NCBI RefSeq assembly: GCF_039535115.1
Contig: NZ_BAAAWO010000001.1
Span: 1,054,001 to 1,118,000 of the forward strand
DNA from: Paeniglutamicibacter sulfureus
GTDB taxonomy: Bacteria > Actinomycetota > Actinomycetes > Actinomycetales > Micrococcaceae
Direction: 5' to 3'
DNA length: 64,000 nucleotides
Shown here in pieces: positions 51,903 to 60,613 of the stretch. The notes beneath the pieces are model-generated. The model made no database searches, was not told where the DNA came from, and saw nothing but the letters and a program-made list of their open reading frames with translations. Positions within the stretch are counted from its first letter, which is position 1, and each line of letters opens with the position of its first letter. The position numbers and the translations under genes are program-made.

Positions 51903-52562
51903 ATGGCCCCCAGCAAATCAGAGTCGGCCTACCGGCTGCTGCACGAGAAAATCACCGAGGGAACCTTCTCCCCCGGCTACCGGCTGGTGCTCGGCACCAT
52001 TGCCGCGGAGCTTGGCTGTTCGGTGGTTCCGGTGCGCGAGGCCATCCGCCGGCTCGAGGCCGAGGGCCTGGTCACTTTCGAGCGCAACGTCGGGGCCATG
52101 GTCGCGGCAGCCGACACCACCCTCTACCTGCACACCATGCAGACCCTGGCCATCATCGAAGGAGCGGCCACCGCGCTGAGCGCCCCGTTCATCGACGAGG
52201 ACCAGCTGGCAGCGGCCCGGGCCATCAACCAGGCCATGGCCGAGTTGCTGGTCGACTTCAACGCCCCGCGCTTCACCGAACTGAACAACGAGTTCCACCA
52301 GGTGCTCTACCGCAATTGCCCCAATCCGCACATCCTGGATCTGGTGCACCGCGGCTGGAACCGCCTGGCGGTGATGCGCTCCTCCTCCTTCACCCACATC
52401 CCCGGCCGCGCCCGGGAATCGGTGAGGGAACACGCCCGACTCCTGGACCTGATCGAGGCCAAGGCCCCCGCGGCCGAGATCGAGCAGGCCGCCCGGGCCC
52501 ACCGCACCACCACTCTGAACGCCTACCTGGCGGCGGCCAACCTCCCGGCCTCACCGCTCTAG
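51903..52562 (+). CDS. GntR-family regulator (FCD-type), probable hpa repressor
   Basis: A 219-residue regulator. The winged HTH is LGTIAAELGCSVVPVREAIR, followed by RLEAEGLVTFERNVGAMVA, and the C-terminal FCD helical domain includes FTELNNEFHQVLYRNCPNPH, with His/Asp metal ligands, and EHARLLDLIEAKAP. It lies between hpaG (8-base gap) and hpaE, so it is made with the pathway enzymes. It probably binds the palindrome at 50354 and responds to an aromatic or ring-cleavage intermediate. Confidence 0.9.
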   Translation: MAPSKSESAYRLLHEKITEGTFSPGYRLVLGTIAAELGCSVVPVREAIRRLEAEGLVTFERNVGAMVAAADTTLYLHTMQTLAIIEGAATALSAPFIDEDQLAAARAINQAMAELLVDFNAPRFTELNNEFHQVLYRNCPNPHILDLVHRGWNRLAVMRSSSFTHIPGRARESVREHARLLDLIEAKAPAAEIEQAARAHRTTTLNAYLAAANLPASPL

Positions 52563-52619
52563 GCAGCCACACACATCTTCCATACGACGCCCCCACCCCA
52601 TCCAGCAAGGAGCCAGTTC

Positions 52620-54125
52620 ATGAGCAAGCACTTCGTTCCCGAGAACCTTCCGACCCACCTGCAGCACTACATCGGCGGCCAGTTCGTCGATTCCATCGGC
52701 GGGGAAACCTTCGAGGTCCTGGACCCCGTGACCAACCAGACCTACGCCACCGCGGCCGCCGGCCAGAAGGCCGACATCGATGCAGCCGTCGCCGCCGCCA
52801 CCGAGGCGTTCAAGAACGGCCCGTGGCCGACGATGAGCGCCCGGGCCCGCGCCAAGGTCCTCTACAAGATCGCCGACGCCGTCGTCGCCCAGGAAGACCG
52901 CCTGGCCGAGATGGAAACCTTCGACACCGGCCTGCCGATCACCCAGGCCCGGGGCCAGGCGCAGCGCGCCGCGGAGAACTTCCGCTTCTTCGCCGACCTG
53001 ATCGTCGCCCAGCACGATACCGCGCTGAAGGTCCCCGGATCGCAGCTGAACTATGTGAACCGCAAGCCGATCGGCGTCGCCGGCCTGATCACCCCGTGGA
53101 ACACCCCGTTCATGCTTGAGTCCTGGAAGCTCGCCCCCTCGATCGCCTCCGGTTGCACCGTGGTACTCAAGCCGGCCGAGTTCACCCCGCTCTCCGCCTC
53201 GCTGTGGGCCACCATCTTCAAGGAAGCCGGCCTCCCGGACGGCGTGTTCAACCTGGTCAACGGCATCGGCGAGGAAGCAGGCGACGCACTGGTCAAGCAC
53301 CCGCGCGTTCCGCTGATCTCCTTCACCGGCGAGTCCTCCACCGGCCAACTGATCTTCCGCAACTGCGCCGAAAACCTCAAGGGCATGTCCATGGAGCTGG
53401 GCGGCAAGTCCCCCGCCATCGTCTTCGCCGACGCGGACTTCGACGCCGCCATCGACTCGACCCTCTTCGGCGTGTTCTCGCTGAACGGCGAGCGCTGCAC
53501 CGCCGGTTCCCGCATCCTGGTCGAACGTCCGATCTACGAGAAGTTCGTCGAGGCCTATGCCGCCCGCGCCAAGAACATCAAGGTCGGCGACCCGCACGAT
53601 CCCGAAACTCAGGTCGGCGCGCTGGTCCACCCGGAACACTACGACAAGGTCATGAGCTACGTGGAAATCGGCAAGTCCGAGGGCCGCGTCGTGGCCGGCG
53701 GCGGACGCCCGGAAAACCTGCCCGAGGGCCAGGAAAACGGCTCCTACGTCGCCCCGACCGTGTTCGCCGACGTGGCACCAGATGCCCGCATCTTCCAGGA
53801 AGAGATCTTCGGACCCGTCGTGGCAATCACCCCCTTCGACACCGACGAAGAGGCCCTGGAACTGGCCAACAACACCCGGTACGGCCTGGCCGCCTACATC
53901 TGGACCAACGACCTCAAGCGCTCGCACAACTTCGCGCAGAACGTCGAGGCCGGCATGGTCTGGCTCAACAGCCACAACGTGCGTGACCTGCGCTCCCCCT
54001 TCGGCGGCGTGAAGGCCTCGGGCCTGGGCCACGAGGGCGGCTACCGCTCGATCGATTTCTACACCGACCAGCAGGCGGTGCACATCACCCTCGGTGAGGT
54101 CCACACCCCCAAGTTCGGCGCCTAA
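52620..54125 (+). CDS. hpaE: 5-Carboxymethyl-2-hydroxymuconate semialdehyde dehydrogenase
   Basis: A 501-residue NAD-dependent aldehyde dehydrogenase. Cofactor and catalytic motifs are visible: ITPWNTPFMLESWKLAPSIA, FTGESSTGQLIF, the general-base Glu in SMELGGKSPAIVF and the nucleophile Cys in FSLNGERCTAGSRI. The closest family by eye and by neighbours (ring-cleavage dioxygenase hpaD next) is HpaE, which oxidises the dioxygenase product. AAGGAG precedes the ATG at 52620. It is fully in frame and of normal length. Confidence 0.93.
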   Translation: MSKHFVPENLPTHLQHYIGGQFVDSIGGETFEVLDPVTNQTYATAAAGQKADIDAAVAAATEAFKNGPWPTMSARARAKVLYKIADAVVAQEDRLAEMETFDTGLPITQARGQAQRAAENFRFFADLIVAQHDTALKVPGSQLNYVNRKPIGVAGLITPWNTPFMLESWKLAPSIASGCTVVLKPAEFTPLSASLWATIFKEAGLPDGVFNLVNGIGEEAGDALVKHPRVPLISFTGESSTGQLIFRNCAENLKGMSMELGGKSPAIVFADADFDAAIDSTLFGVFSLNGERCTAGSRILVERPIYEKFVEAYAARAKNIKVGDPHDPETQVGALVHPEHYDKVMSYVEIGKSEGRVVAGGGRPENLPEGQENGSYVAPTVFADVAPDARIFQEEIFGPVVAITPFDTDEEALELANNTRYGLAAYIWTNDLKRSHNFAQNVEAGMVWLNSHNVRDLRSPFGGVKASGLGHEGGYRSIDFYTDQQAVHITLGEVHTPKFGA

Positions 54126-54175
54126 CTTCTTCTCCCCACCCCGCTTTTCCAGTTTTTTCCGCAAAGGAGCGAATC

Positions 54176-55273
54176 ATGTCCAACGTCATCCCCAAGCCCT
54201 CCGTCCCGGCTCCCGATATCCTGCGCTGCGCGTACATGGAGATCGTGGTCACCGATTTGGCCAAGTCCCGTGCCTTCTACGTGGACCTGCTCGGCCTGCA
54301 CGTGTCCTACGAGGACGACAAGCAGATCTACCTGCGTTCCTTCGAGGAGTTCATCCACCACAACCTGGTGCTGACCCTCGGCCCGATTGCCGCGGTTGCC
54401 GCATTCTCCTACCGCGTGCGCTCCAACGCCGACGTTGACGCCGCCGAGGCGTACTACAAGGAACTGGGCTGCCGCACCGAGCGCCGCACCGAAGGCTTCG
54501 TGCGCGGCATCGGCGACTCCGTGCGCGTCGAGGATCCGTTGGGCTTCCCCTACGAGTTCTTCTTCGAGACCGAGCATGTCGAACGCCTGCACATGCGCTA
54601 CGACCTCTACTCGGCCGGCGAATTGGTCCGCCTTGACCACTTCAACCAGGTCACCCCGGATGTCCCGCGGGGACGCAAATACCTCGAGGACCTGGGCTTC
54701 CGCGTCACCGAGGACATCCAGGACGACCAGGGCGTCACCTACGCCGCCTGGATGCACCGCAAGGGCACCGTGCACGACACCGCCCTGACCGGCGGCGACG
54801 GCCCGCGCATGCACCACGTTGCCTTCTCCACCCACGAGAAGCACAACATCATCCAGATCTGCGACAAGATGGGCGCGCTGCGCATGTCCGACCGCATCGA
54901 GCGGGGCCCGGGACGCCACGGCGTCTCCAACGCGTTCTACCTCTACATCCTGGATCCCGATGACCACCGCATCGAGATCTACACCCAGGACTACTACACC
55001 GGCGACCCGGACAACCCGGTCATCACCTGGGACGTGCACGACAACCAGCGCCGCGACTGGTGGGGCAACCCCGTTGTCCCGTCCTGGTACACCGAGGCCT
55101 CCCTGGTCCTGGACCTGGACGGCAAGCCGCAGGACGTCATCCAGCGCACCCACTCCTCGGAGATGGAGGTGACCGTCGGCGCCGACGGCTTCTCCTACAC
55201 GCGTGCACCGGGCGACGCACTGACCGGCGATCCGGGCGAGGAAGTGGGCTTCAAGATGGGCCACCAGCTCTAG
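54176..55273 (+). CDS. hpaD: Homoprotocatechuate 2,3-dioxygenase (MndD/HPCD type)
   Basis: A 365-residue extradiol ring-cleavage dioxygenase of the vicinal-oxygen-chelate superfamily. The metal ligands fall at His155 (LDHFNQVTPD), His214 (RMHHVAF) and Glu267 (DHRIEIYT), and second-sphere His200 and Tyr257 are also present. These positions match the studied enzymes of Arthrobacter globiformis (Mn) and Brevibacterium fuscum (Fe). It opens 3,4-dihydroxyphenylacetate to the semialdehyde handled by HpaE. Whether it uses Mn or Fe cannot be told from sequence. It is the last gene of the plus-strand hpa block. Confidence 0.95.
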   Translation: MSNVIPKPSVPAPDILRCAYMEIVVTDLAKSRAFYVDLLGLHVSYEDDKQIYLRSFEEFIHHNLVLTLGPIAAVAAFSYRVRSNADVDAAEAYYKELGCRTERRTEGFVRGIGDSVRVEDPLGFPYEFFFETEHVERLHMRYDLYSAGELVRLDHFNQVTPDVPRGRKYLEDLGFRVTEDIQDDQGVTYAAWMHRKGTVHDTALTGGDGPRMHHVAFSTHEKHNIIQICDKMGALRMSDRIERGPGRHGVSNAFYLYILDPDDHRIEIYTQDYYTGDPDNPVITWDVHDNQRRDWWGNPVVPSWYTEASLVLDLDGKPQDVIQRTHSSEMEVTVGADGFSYTRAPGDALTGDPGEEVGFKMGHQL

Positions 55274-55311
55274 GCCTTCTCCACCCGCATGCGCCCTGGC
55301 GCATGAAACGG

Positions 55312-55371
55312 GCCGGTGTCGGTGCGCATCATCATCCGATGGTGCGCACCGACACCGGCACTTCCGTTTTT
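55312..55371 (+). terminator. Terminator after hpaD
   Basis: A long inverted repeat (55312-55328 with 55343-55359, 17-bp arms) with an inner CATC/GATG pairing, then TTTTT at 55367-55371. It closes the hpaG-gntR-hpaE-hpaD operon. Confidence 0.88.
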
Positions 55372-55414
55372 GCTGCCCCTTCTGCCTTTCCGTCGCGACC
55401 GCCGACGCCCGGGG

Positions 55415-55975
55415 TCAGTGCCCCACGGAGTAGCGCAGGAAGACCATGCCGTTGTCGAAGCGCCGCTCGTCGAGCAGCTCCAGGGAATGGCGGATGCCCT
55501 CGGGGAACATCCGCTTGCCGCCGCCGACGAGCATTGGTGCAACATACACCTGGCACTCGTCGATCAGGTTCGCCCGCCAGGCCTCCGCCGCCACCCGGGC
55601 ACCGGAGATGTTCAGGTCCAGGACCGCCGACGACTTGAGGGAGCGGACCAGCCCGGGGTCGAAGCTGCGCTCGATCCGGGTGCGCCAGGTGGACACGGCC
55701 TCCAGCGTGCTCGAGAAGACGACCTTGTCGGCCGCCTGCCAGATCCGGGCGAACTCGGCGTTCCCGGGCGAATCCGCGGCCAGTTCCGGGTCATTCTCCC
55801 AGCCGGTCATCATCTCGTACATGGTCCGCCCATACAGGTAGGTGCCCACCCCGCGCTCGGTGGCGTTGATGAAGTCGAGCACCTCCTCCCCCGGATAGGC
55901 CCAGTCGAATCGCCCGTACTCATCGGCGATGTAGCCGTCCAAGGATGCGAGAAACGTGTAGATCAGCCTGGACAT
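55415..55975 (-). CDS. Dihydrofolate-reductase-like (RibD C-terminal) protein
   Basis: A 186-residue protein of the RibD_C/DHFR-like family: it starts MSRLIYTFLASLDGYIAD, then GTYLYGRTMYEMMTGWE, and ends with YVAPMLVGGGKRMFPEGIRH and LELLDERRFDNGMV. These small NADPH-binding proteins are common in actinobacteria and have no settled substrate; it is unlikely to be the housekeeping folA. GGGGA precedes the ATG. It is convergent with hpaD across the terminator. Confidence 0.9.
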   Translation of the reverse strand: MSRLIYTFLASLDGYIADEYGRFDWAYPGEEVLDFINATERGVGTYLYGRTMYEMMTGWENDPELAADSPGNAEFARIWQAADKVVFSSTLEAVSTWRTRIERSFDPGLVRSLKSSAVLDLNISGARVAAEAWRANLIDECQVYVAPMLVGGGKRMFPEGIRHSLELLDERRFDNGMVFLRYSVGH

Positions 55976-56141
55976 GTTGTTCCCCTTGTGCTCGCAGTTG
56001 GTGCCCCGGGTGGGGGGCGGGACGGCGTGAAGCGTGGATCCCACGGTACTCCCGGGCCGGGGCGAAGTCACCGGGCAGGCTTCCGCGGACCCGGGTTGCC
56101 CGGGTCTTCACTCCCGCCCCAAACCCGAGCACACTGGATAC

Positions 56142-56837
56142 ATGGACAGGCAAGCAGGACCGCAGTTCCAGGACAGGGACCAGGCCGGCGCGCTGTTGGG
56201 TGAGCACCTGGTCAAGCGCGGGATGGGTTCCGGGAGCATCGTGCTGGGCCTGCTGCGCGGCGGGATCCCCGTCGCGGCGGCGCTGGCCGCAAGGCTGGGC
56301 GCACCGCTCGGCGCGTTGGCCGTGCGCAAGCTGGGAGTGCCGCAACAGGAGGAGGTCGCCTTCGGGGCAGTTGCCTCCTACCGCTCGTGCCGGGGCCGCT
56401 ACATGGTGCGCACCGTCCACCAGCATGTACTGGGTTCCCGCGCGAAGGCTGTGCTGGAGGAGGTGGAATCCCGCGCCTCAGCGGAACTGGATCGGCTCGC
56501 CCGGCGCTTTGCCGATTACGCGCCCGACATCACCGGGGCGAGGGTCGTGTTGTGCGACGACGGGTTGGCCACCGGTGCCACCATGCATGCCGCCGTGGAC
56601 GTGGTGACTCAGTGCGGGGCCCAGGAGGTCATCGTCGCGGTGCCCGTCGCGCCGCGCATCCTTGCCCGTTCCATGGCCGGTGCCTCTTCAGTCATTTGCC
56701 TGCTGGCACCGCGGGAGTTTTCCGCGGTGGGATCCCACTACGAGGATTTTTCGCAGGTCGACGAGGACGCCGTGGAACGGCTGCTGCTCGAGGCCCGCGA
56801 GGCGCGCGGGCACCACGACGCCCGGGAGGCCAACTAG
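56142..56837 (+). CDS. Phosphoribosyltransferase-family protein (paralog 1)
   Basis: A 231-residue type I phosphoribosyltransferase. The PRPP loop is VVLCDDGLATGATM, and an N-terminal glycine-rich strand SIVLGLLRGGIPVAAALAAR precedes it. The base-specificity hood is not recognisable, so the acceptor is unknown; similar stand-alone proteins are annotated as putative phosphoribosyltransferases. TTCACT-N17-CACACT then 6 nt to the ATG indicates a leaderless transcript. A second, related copy is encoded at 59821. Confidence 0.87.
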   Translation: MDRQAGPQFQDRDQAGALLGEHLVKRGMGSGSIVLGLLRGGIPVAAALAARLGAPLGALAVRKLGVPQQEEVAFGAVASYRSCRGRYMVRTVHQHVLGSRAKAVLEEVESRASAELDRLARRFADYAPDITGARVVLCDDGLATGATMHAAVDVVTQCGAQEVIVAVPVAPRILARSMAGASSVICLLAPREFSAVGSHYEDFSQVDEDAVERLLLEAREARGHHDAREAN

Positions 56838-56992
56838 CCGGTCCCGGCATCCCGCCGGCACCCCGTTGCCCGCGCTGCACGTCCATTGCCTCCGGTGCGA
56901 ACACGCCGTAGGTTGTTGCCCACCGGTGCACACTCGCCGGCCGGAGCCACCGGCTGCGGACCCGGGTATCCGCTGCATCGAAGGGGAACTCG

Positions 56993-57253
56993 ATGGGGTT
57001 GCTTGGTTGGATCGTCCTGGGGCTCATTGTCGGCGCCCTGTTCAAGAACATCATGCCGGGCCGCGCCCACCATGGCTGGACGGCCGCCCTGCTCCTGGGG
57101 GTCCTCGGTGCCGTCGCCGGCGGCTGGCTGGCCGCCATGGCCTCCGGCACCGGAATCGGCGAATTCCTGAACCTGCGCACCTGGGTGCCTTCCATCCTGG
57201 GCGCCGCGGTGGTGGCCGGGACCTACGGTGTCATCCGCCAGCGCCGGGCCTAG
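56993..57253 (+). CDS. GlsB/YeaQ/YmgE-family membrane protein
   Basis: An 86-residue protein with three short helices and the family pattern LGLIVGALFKNIMPGR...GWTAALLLGVLGAVAGGWL. Such transglycosylase-associated/GlsB proteins are induced by stress in other bacteria. AAGGGGA precedes the ATG. It is a monocistronic gene just upstream of the ABC-F leader region. Confidence 0.88.
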   Translation: MGLLGWIVLGLIVGALFKNIMPGRAHHGWTAALLLGVLGAVAGGWLAAMASGTGIGEFLNLRTWVPSILGAAVVAGTYGVIRQRRA

Positions 57254-57276
57254 CCCCGGCAATCCCGGCATGGTCC

Positions 57277-57305
57277 TCGACAACACCCCGTCCCCGTTGT
57301 TATCT
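57277..57305 (+). promoter_or_regulatory. Promoter of the ABC-F leader
   Basis: TCGACA (57277-57282), a 17-base spacer and TTATCT (57300-57305). The expected start of transcription is at or next to the ATG of the short ORF at 57313. Confidence 0.6.
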
Positions 57306-57312
57306 TTGGCCC

Positions 57313-57333
57313 ATGTTGTCTTTCTTCCTGTAA
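57313..57333 (+). CDS. Putative leaderless leader peptide (MLSFFL)
   Basis: ATG-TTG-TCT-TTC-TTC-CTG-TAA starts 7 nt after the -10 box, i.e. at the expected 5' end of the mRNA. It lies 178 bases before the ABC-F gene. The intervening RNA can form competing stems, for example GGTCC-GT-GGACC near 57412-57423 and CGGTCC near 57374 with GGACCG downstream. A ribosome-stalling attenuator for an antibiotic-induced ABC-F gene is a reasonable reading, not proven. Confidence 0.45.
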   Translation: MLSFFL

Positions 57334-57511
57334 TCCGGTGATGCCCGACCGTGCGCTCACCCGCAAGTGCGTTCGGTCCGCCGCAGTTCCGCGTCTGTCC
57401 GCCCCCCAGGGGGTCCGTGGACCGCGCGACCCACCGTTATTGATTACAGCGAGCGCGGCCACGCCTGCCCACCGGCAGCCGGGCCTTGCGCGGAAACACG
57501 AGACATCGACC

Positions 57512-59146
57512 ATGCGAACCCAACTTTCCCTTCACGGCCTCAGCTTCTCCCATCCCGGGCACCCGGTGTTCCGCGACCTGGACTTCTCGGTGCGTCCCGG
57601 CGAGCGGCTGGGGATTATTGGAGAAAACGGCGCCGGCAAGAGCACCCTGCTGCGGCTGCTCGCGGCCGACCTGGCCCCGGACGCCGGGACCGTCACCCTG
57701 CAAGCGGCGGGAGGATTCGGCTACCTGGCGCAGCAGCCGTCCTTCGAACCGGGATGGACCGTCGCGGACTTCCTGGACCATGCCCTGGCCTGGCTCAGGG
57801 ACCTTGAATCACGGATCGAGGCTGCCGCCGCGCAGCTGGCTCTTGCCTCCGATGCCCAGCTTCCCCGGGCACTGGCGGAATACGGGCTTCTGGCGGATCT
57901 CCACGAGTCCCGGGACGGCGCCGGGGCACGGCAGCGCCTGGCCGCCTCGGCGCACCGGCTGGGCATCGGCGGCATCGCGGGCGGGCGGCGCTTCGACACG
58001 CTATCCGGCGGGGAACGGTCCAGGCTGGCGCTGGCGGCCACGCTGGCGGCGAATCCGGAGGTGCTGCTGCTCGACGAACCCACCAACAACCTTGACACCG
58101 CCGGTCTGGAGTGGCTGGAGCACCGGCTGGCAACCCACCCCGGAACCGTGGTGTTCTGCACGCACGACCGCTTGTTCCTCAAGCGGGTCTCGGATGCGAT
58201 CCTCGAGCTGGACCGCGGCGTACCCACCCGCCATGCCGATGGCTACGACGGCTACCTGCGGGCCAAGGCGGCACAGCGCCGGGCCATCATCCTGGCCCGG
58301 GAACAATGGCAGGAAAAACTGGAACAGGCAGCCCGCATGGCCGATCGCTCCGAAGGCGCGGTGGCCAAGATCCCCCGAAAAACGGAGAAACCCGGATTCG
58401 GCCACGGTGCGTTCCGGGCGCGCGACCGCTCCCACGGATCCTCCGCCGCGCTGCGCCAGGCGAAGACGCGCCTGGCGCAGTTGCGGGCACATGAGGCGCA
58501 GCTTCCCCTCGAGCCGCTGCGCTTCACCCCGGATCCCGCGGCCGTGGCCGACTCCGGGGCCGAGGTCGCGCCGCCTGCGGTCGAACTCGTCGGCGTGCAC
58601 GTTCCGGGGCGCCTCGCCATCGACCACCTGCTGCTGGCACCCGGTGAACGGGTCCTGCTCACCGGGCCCAACGGCGCTGGCAAGTCGACATTGCTGGACG
58701 TCATCGCCGGGGTCCTGGCTCCCCCCTCCGGCACTTGCCGCGTCGGCCGGCCCGTGGGATACCTGCGCCAGGAACCCGACGCCTGGCCCGGGCACTGGAT
58801 GGCGGCCCAGGGTTTTTGCTTCGGCTCGGGTCGGGACCTCGCCGAGGACTTGGGGCAGCTGCTGTCCCTGGGGCTCTTCCAGCCGGAGGAACTGACCATG
58901 CGCATCTCTGAGATGTCCCTGGGGCAGCGGCGCAGGCTCGATGTGGCGCGGCTGTTCGCCAGGCCGGCGGAACTGCTCCTGCTGGACGAACCCACCAACC
59001 ACCTGTCCCCGGCCCTCGGCGATGACCTGGAACGGGCGCTGGACTCCTTCGGGGGCACCGTCGTGGTGGTCAGCCACGACAGGGCGCTGCGCGCCAGGTT
59101 TGCCGGGCGGCGGATCCATCTGGAGGAGGGGTTGCTCGTGGAATAG
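57512..59146 (+). CDS. ABC-F family ATPase, antibiotic-resistance-like
   Basis: A 544-residue soluble protein with two ABC domains. Domain 1 has GENGAGKST, LSGGERSRLALA and VLLLDEPTNNLD. Domain 2 has GPNGAGKST, the less typical signature MSLGQRRRLDVARL and LLLLDEPTNHLSP, where the final Asp is replaced. The linker (about residues 240-335) is basic and helical. The ATG at 57512 is chosen by alignment with the fold; the longer frame upstream overlaps the leader region. An attenuated leader and isolated location suggest an antibiotic-responsive ribosome-protection role; a general role is possible. Confidence 0.9.
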   Translation: MRTQLSLHGLSFSHPGHPVFRDLDFSVRPGERLGIIGENGAGKSTLLRLLAADLAPDAGTVTLQAAGGFGYLAQQPSFEPGWTVADFLDHALAWLRDLESRIEAAAAQLALASDAQLPRALAEYGLLADLHESRDGAGARQRLAASAHRLGIGGIAGGRRFDTLSGGERSRLALAATLAANPEVLLLDEPTNNLDTAGLEWLEHRLATHPGTVVFCTHDRLFLKRVSDAILELDRGVPTRHADGYDGYLRAKAAQRRAIILAREQWQEKLEQAARMADRSEGAVAKIPRKTEKPGFGHGAFRARDRSHGSSAALRQAKTRLAQLRAHEAQLPLEPLRFTPDPAAVADSGAEVAPPAVELVGVHVPGRLAIDHLLLAPGERVLLTGPNGAGKSTLLDVIAGVLAPPSGTCRVGRPVGYLRQEPDAWPGHWMAAQGFCFGSGRDLAEDLGQLLSLGLFQPEELTMRISEMSLGQRRRLDVARLFARPAELLLLDEPTNHLSPALGDDLERALDSFGGTVVVVSHDRALRARFAGRRIHLEEGLLVE

Positions 59147-59207
59147 CGCGGGGAATCGACCGCAGGGTCTGGGTCTGGGCCCATGACCCGCATCCCGTTT
59201 CCCGTCA

Positions 59208-59720
59208 TCAGCCGGCCACGTTCAGGCGCGGCAACGTTCCGATGTCCTTGCCGTCCTTGTCGGTGACCCTCAGGGTCTCGCCATCCACCTCCACGGCGGC
59301 GGCCCTCGAGAGCCACGTGTCAATCCCCGGGCAGCCAATCAATGTCATGGTCATCTCGTGCAGTTCGAATGCCTGTCCTGATCCCGTCCACGAGCCGGTC
59401 AGCGTGTTGCACCCGTCATGCCCGTTGAACCGGCCCTCGGGCGCGAACGACAGCACCGGAGCCCCCTCTGGGGCCCCGCCCCATTGGCCAATGACCGCAG
59501 CGTCGGCGTCGCTCCGCTCCGACTCCGCACTCGATGTTTCCTCGGTGGCGGAAGCCGACGGGCCCTGCGCCGGAGGGGTGTTGCTTGCCGGGGGAAGACC
59601 GTACGGTCCCACGTCCCGGGACACGGTTGCCTCGGGGTCTTCGGCGCCGGGACCCGTCGAACATGCCGACAGCGCAAAGGCCATCACAGCAATCATGACC
59701 AGGGCTCCAGGTCGCTTCAT
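59208..59720 (-). CDS. META-domain lipoprotein
   Basis: A 170-residue secreted lipoprotein: the signal peptide ends in the lipobox ALSAC (Cys20), followed by a disordered Pro/Ser/Glu-rich stretch of about 60 residues and a META/HslJ-like domain with FAPEGRFNGHDGCNTLTGSW and MTMTLIGCPG. META domains occur in heat-shock and motility-linked proteins; function here is unknown. The ATG lies 6 nt after TACCAT on the minus strand. A longer upstream frame has no support. Confidence 0.88.
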   Translation of the reverse strand: MKRPGALVMIAVMAFALSACSTGPGAEDPEATVSRDVGPYGLPPASNTPPAQGPSASATEETSSAESERSDADAAVIGQWGGAPEGAPVLSFAPEGRFNGHDGCNTLTGSWTGSGQAFELHEMTMTLIGCPGIDTWLSRAAAVEVDGETLRVTDKDGKDIGTLPRLNVAG

Positions 59721-59820
59721 GGTCACATGGTAGCCCCGAAAACCGGCTTTTGGCCTGCAAAGAGGTGGGAAATCGTGGCTTGCTCCCCAAGCCGCCGTGC
59801 CGGGGTGCAGACTTAGTGAC

Positions 59821-60489
59821 ATGACACCCGAACACATTGCCCCCACCCGCTTCTCGGACCGCACGGCCGCCGGCGAATTCCTGGCGGTCGACCTGCAACG
59901 GTACGCCAAGGACCCCAACGCGTTGGTGCTTGGACTGTTGCGCGGCGGGGTCCCGGTGGCGGCAGAGGTCGCCGCAAGGCTGGAGCTTGAACTCGATGTG
60001 CTGGCGGTTCGCCGCCTGGTGATGCCCGAACGCACCGACATCGCCTTCGCCGCGTTGGCCGCCCATGGAGAGCACACGTCGCTGAAGTACATCGAGGGCG
60101 TTTGGGACTCGGCGCAGCTGCGCTTCGAGAAGGAAATCCTGGACGGGGTGGAGAAGGCGGCCCGGCTGGAGCTGGAGGAGTTGCGTGCCCGGCTCGTGAG
60201 CCCGGTCGTCCTGCCGGTCTCCGGACGCACCGTCATCCTCGTCGACGAGGGGATGGCCAGCGGGGCGACCATGTTGGCCGCCGTGGAATTGATGCGCGAG
60301 GCCGGTGCCGGGCGTATCGTGGTCGCGGTTCCGGTGGCCCCGGCGGTGGCCCGCAAGGAAGTCGAGCCGCTGGTTGACGAGTTCATCTGCGCCATCACGC
60401 CCAGGGTGTTCCACTCCGTCAGCGCCTTCTACTCGCGGTTCGATTCGATCGCCGACTACGAGATCACGGCACTGGTCCCCCGCAGGTAG
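59821..60489 (+). CDS. Phosphoribosyltransferase-family protein (paralog 2)
   Basis: A 222-residue type I phosphoribosyltransferase with the PRPP loop VILVDEGMASGATM and the N-terminal ALVLGLLRGGVPVAAEVAAR. It shares the overall plan with the protein at 56142, so the two are paralogs on either side of the ABC-F gene. The ATG follows CAGACT by 7 nt, without a Shine-Dalgarno. The acceptor base is unknown. A terminator separates it from the convergent MFS gene. Confidence 0.87.
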   Translation: MTPEHIAPTRFSDRTAAGEFLAVDLQRYAKDPNALVLGLLRGGVPVAAEVAARLELELDVLAVRRLVMPERTDIAFAALAAHGEHTSLKYIEGVWDSAQLRFEKEILDGVEKAARLELEELRARLVSPVVLPVSGRTVILVDEGMASGATMLAAVELMREAGAGRIVVAVPVAPAVARKEVEPLVDEFICAITPRVFHSVSAFYSRFDSIADYEITALVPRR

Positions 60490-60523
60490 CCGGGGACGGG
60501 CGGCCTTCTGCCGCCGGGACCAA

Positions 60524-60578
60524 AAAGGGGCCGGCCGGTCCCGCTCCCCAACGGGGAACTGGAACCGGCCGGCCCTTG
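60524..60578. terminator. Bidirectional terminator
   Basis: A GC-rich inverted repeat (AAGGGGCCGGCCGGT near 60525 pairing with ACCGGCCGGCCCTT near 60563) with one bulge, between the converging phosphoribosyltransferase and MFS genes. The left end carries AAAAA. Confidence 0.7.
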
Positions 60579-60613
60579 CTACATGCTGCGCAGGTGCGCG
60601 AGAGGACTATTTG

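Noticed and set aside
52551..54164. 537-codon open frame on the minus strand
   Set aside because: It is the antisense shadow of hpaE, which has clear catalytic motifs.
57254..57511. In-frame N-terminal extension of the ABC-F protein from 57338
   Set aside because: The added 58 residues are Pro/Arg-rich and unlike the family; the region is better explained as a regulatory leader.
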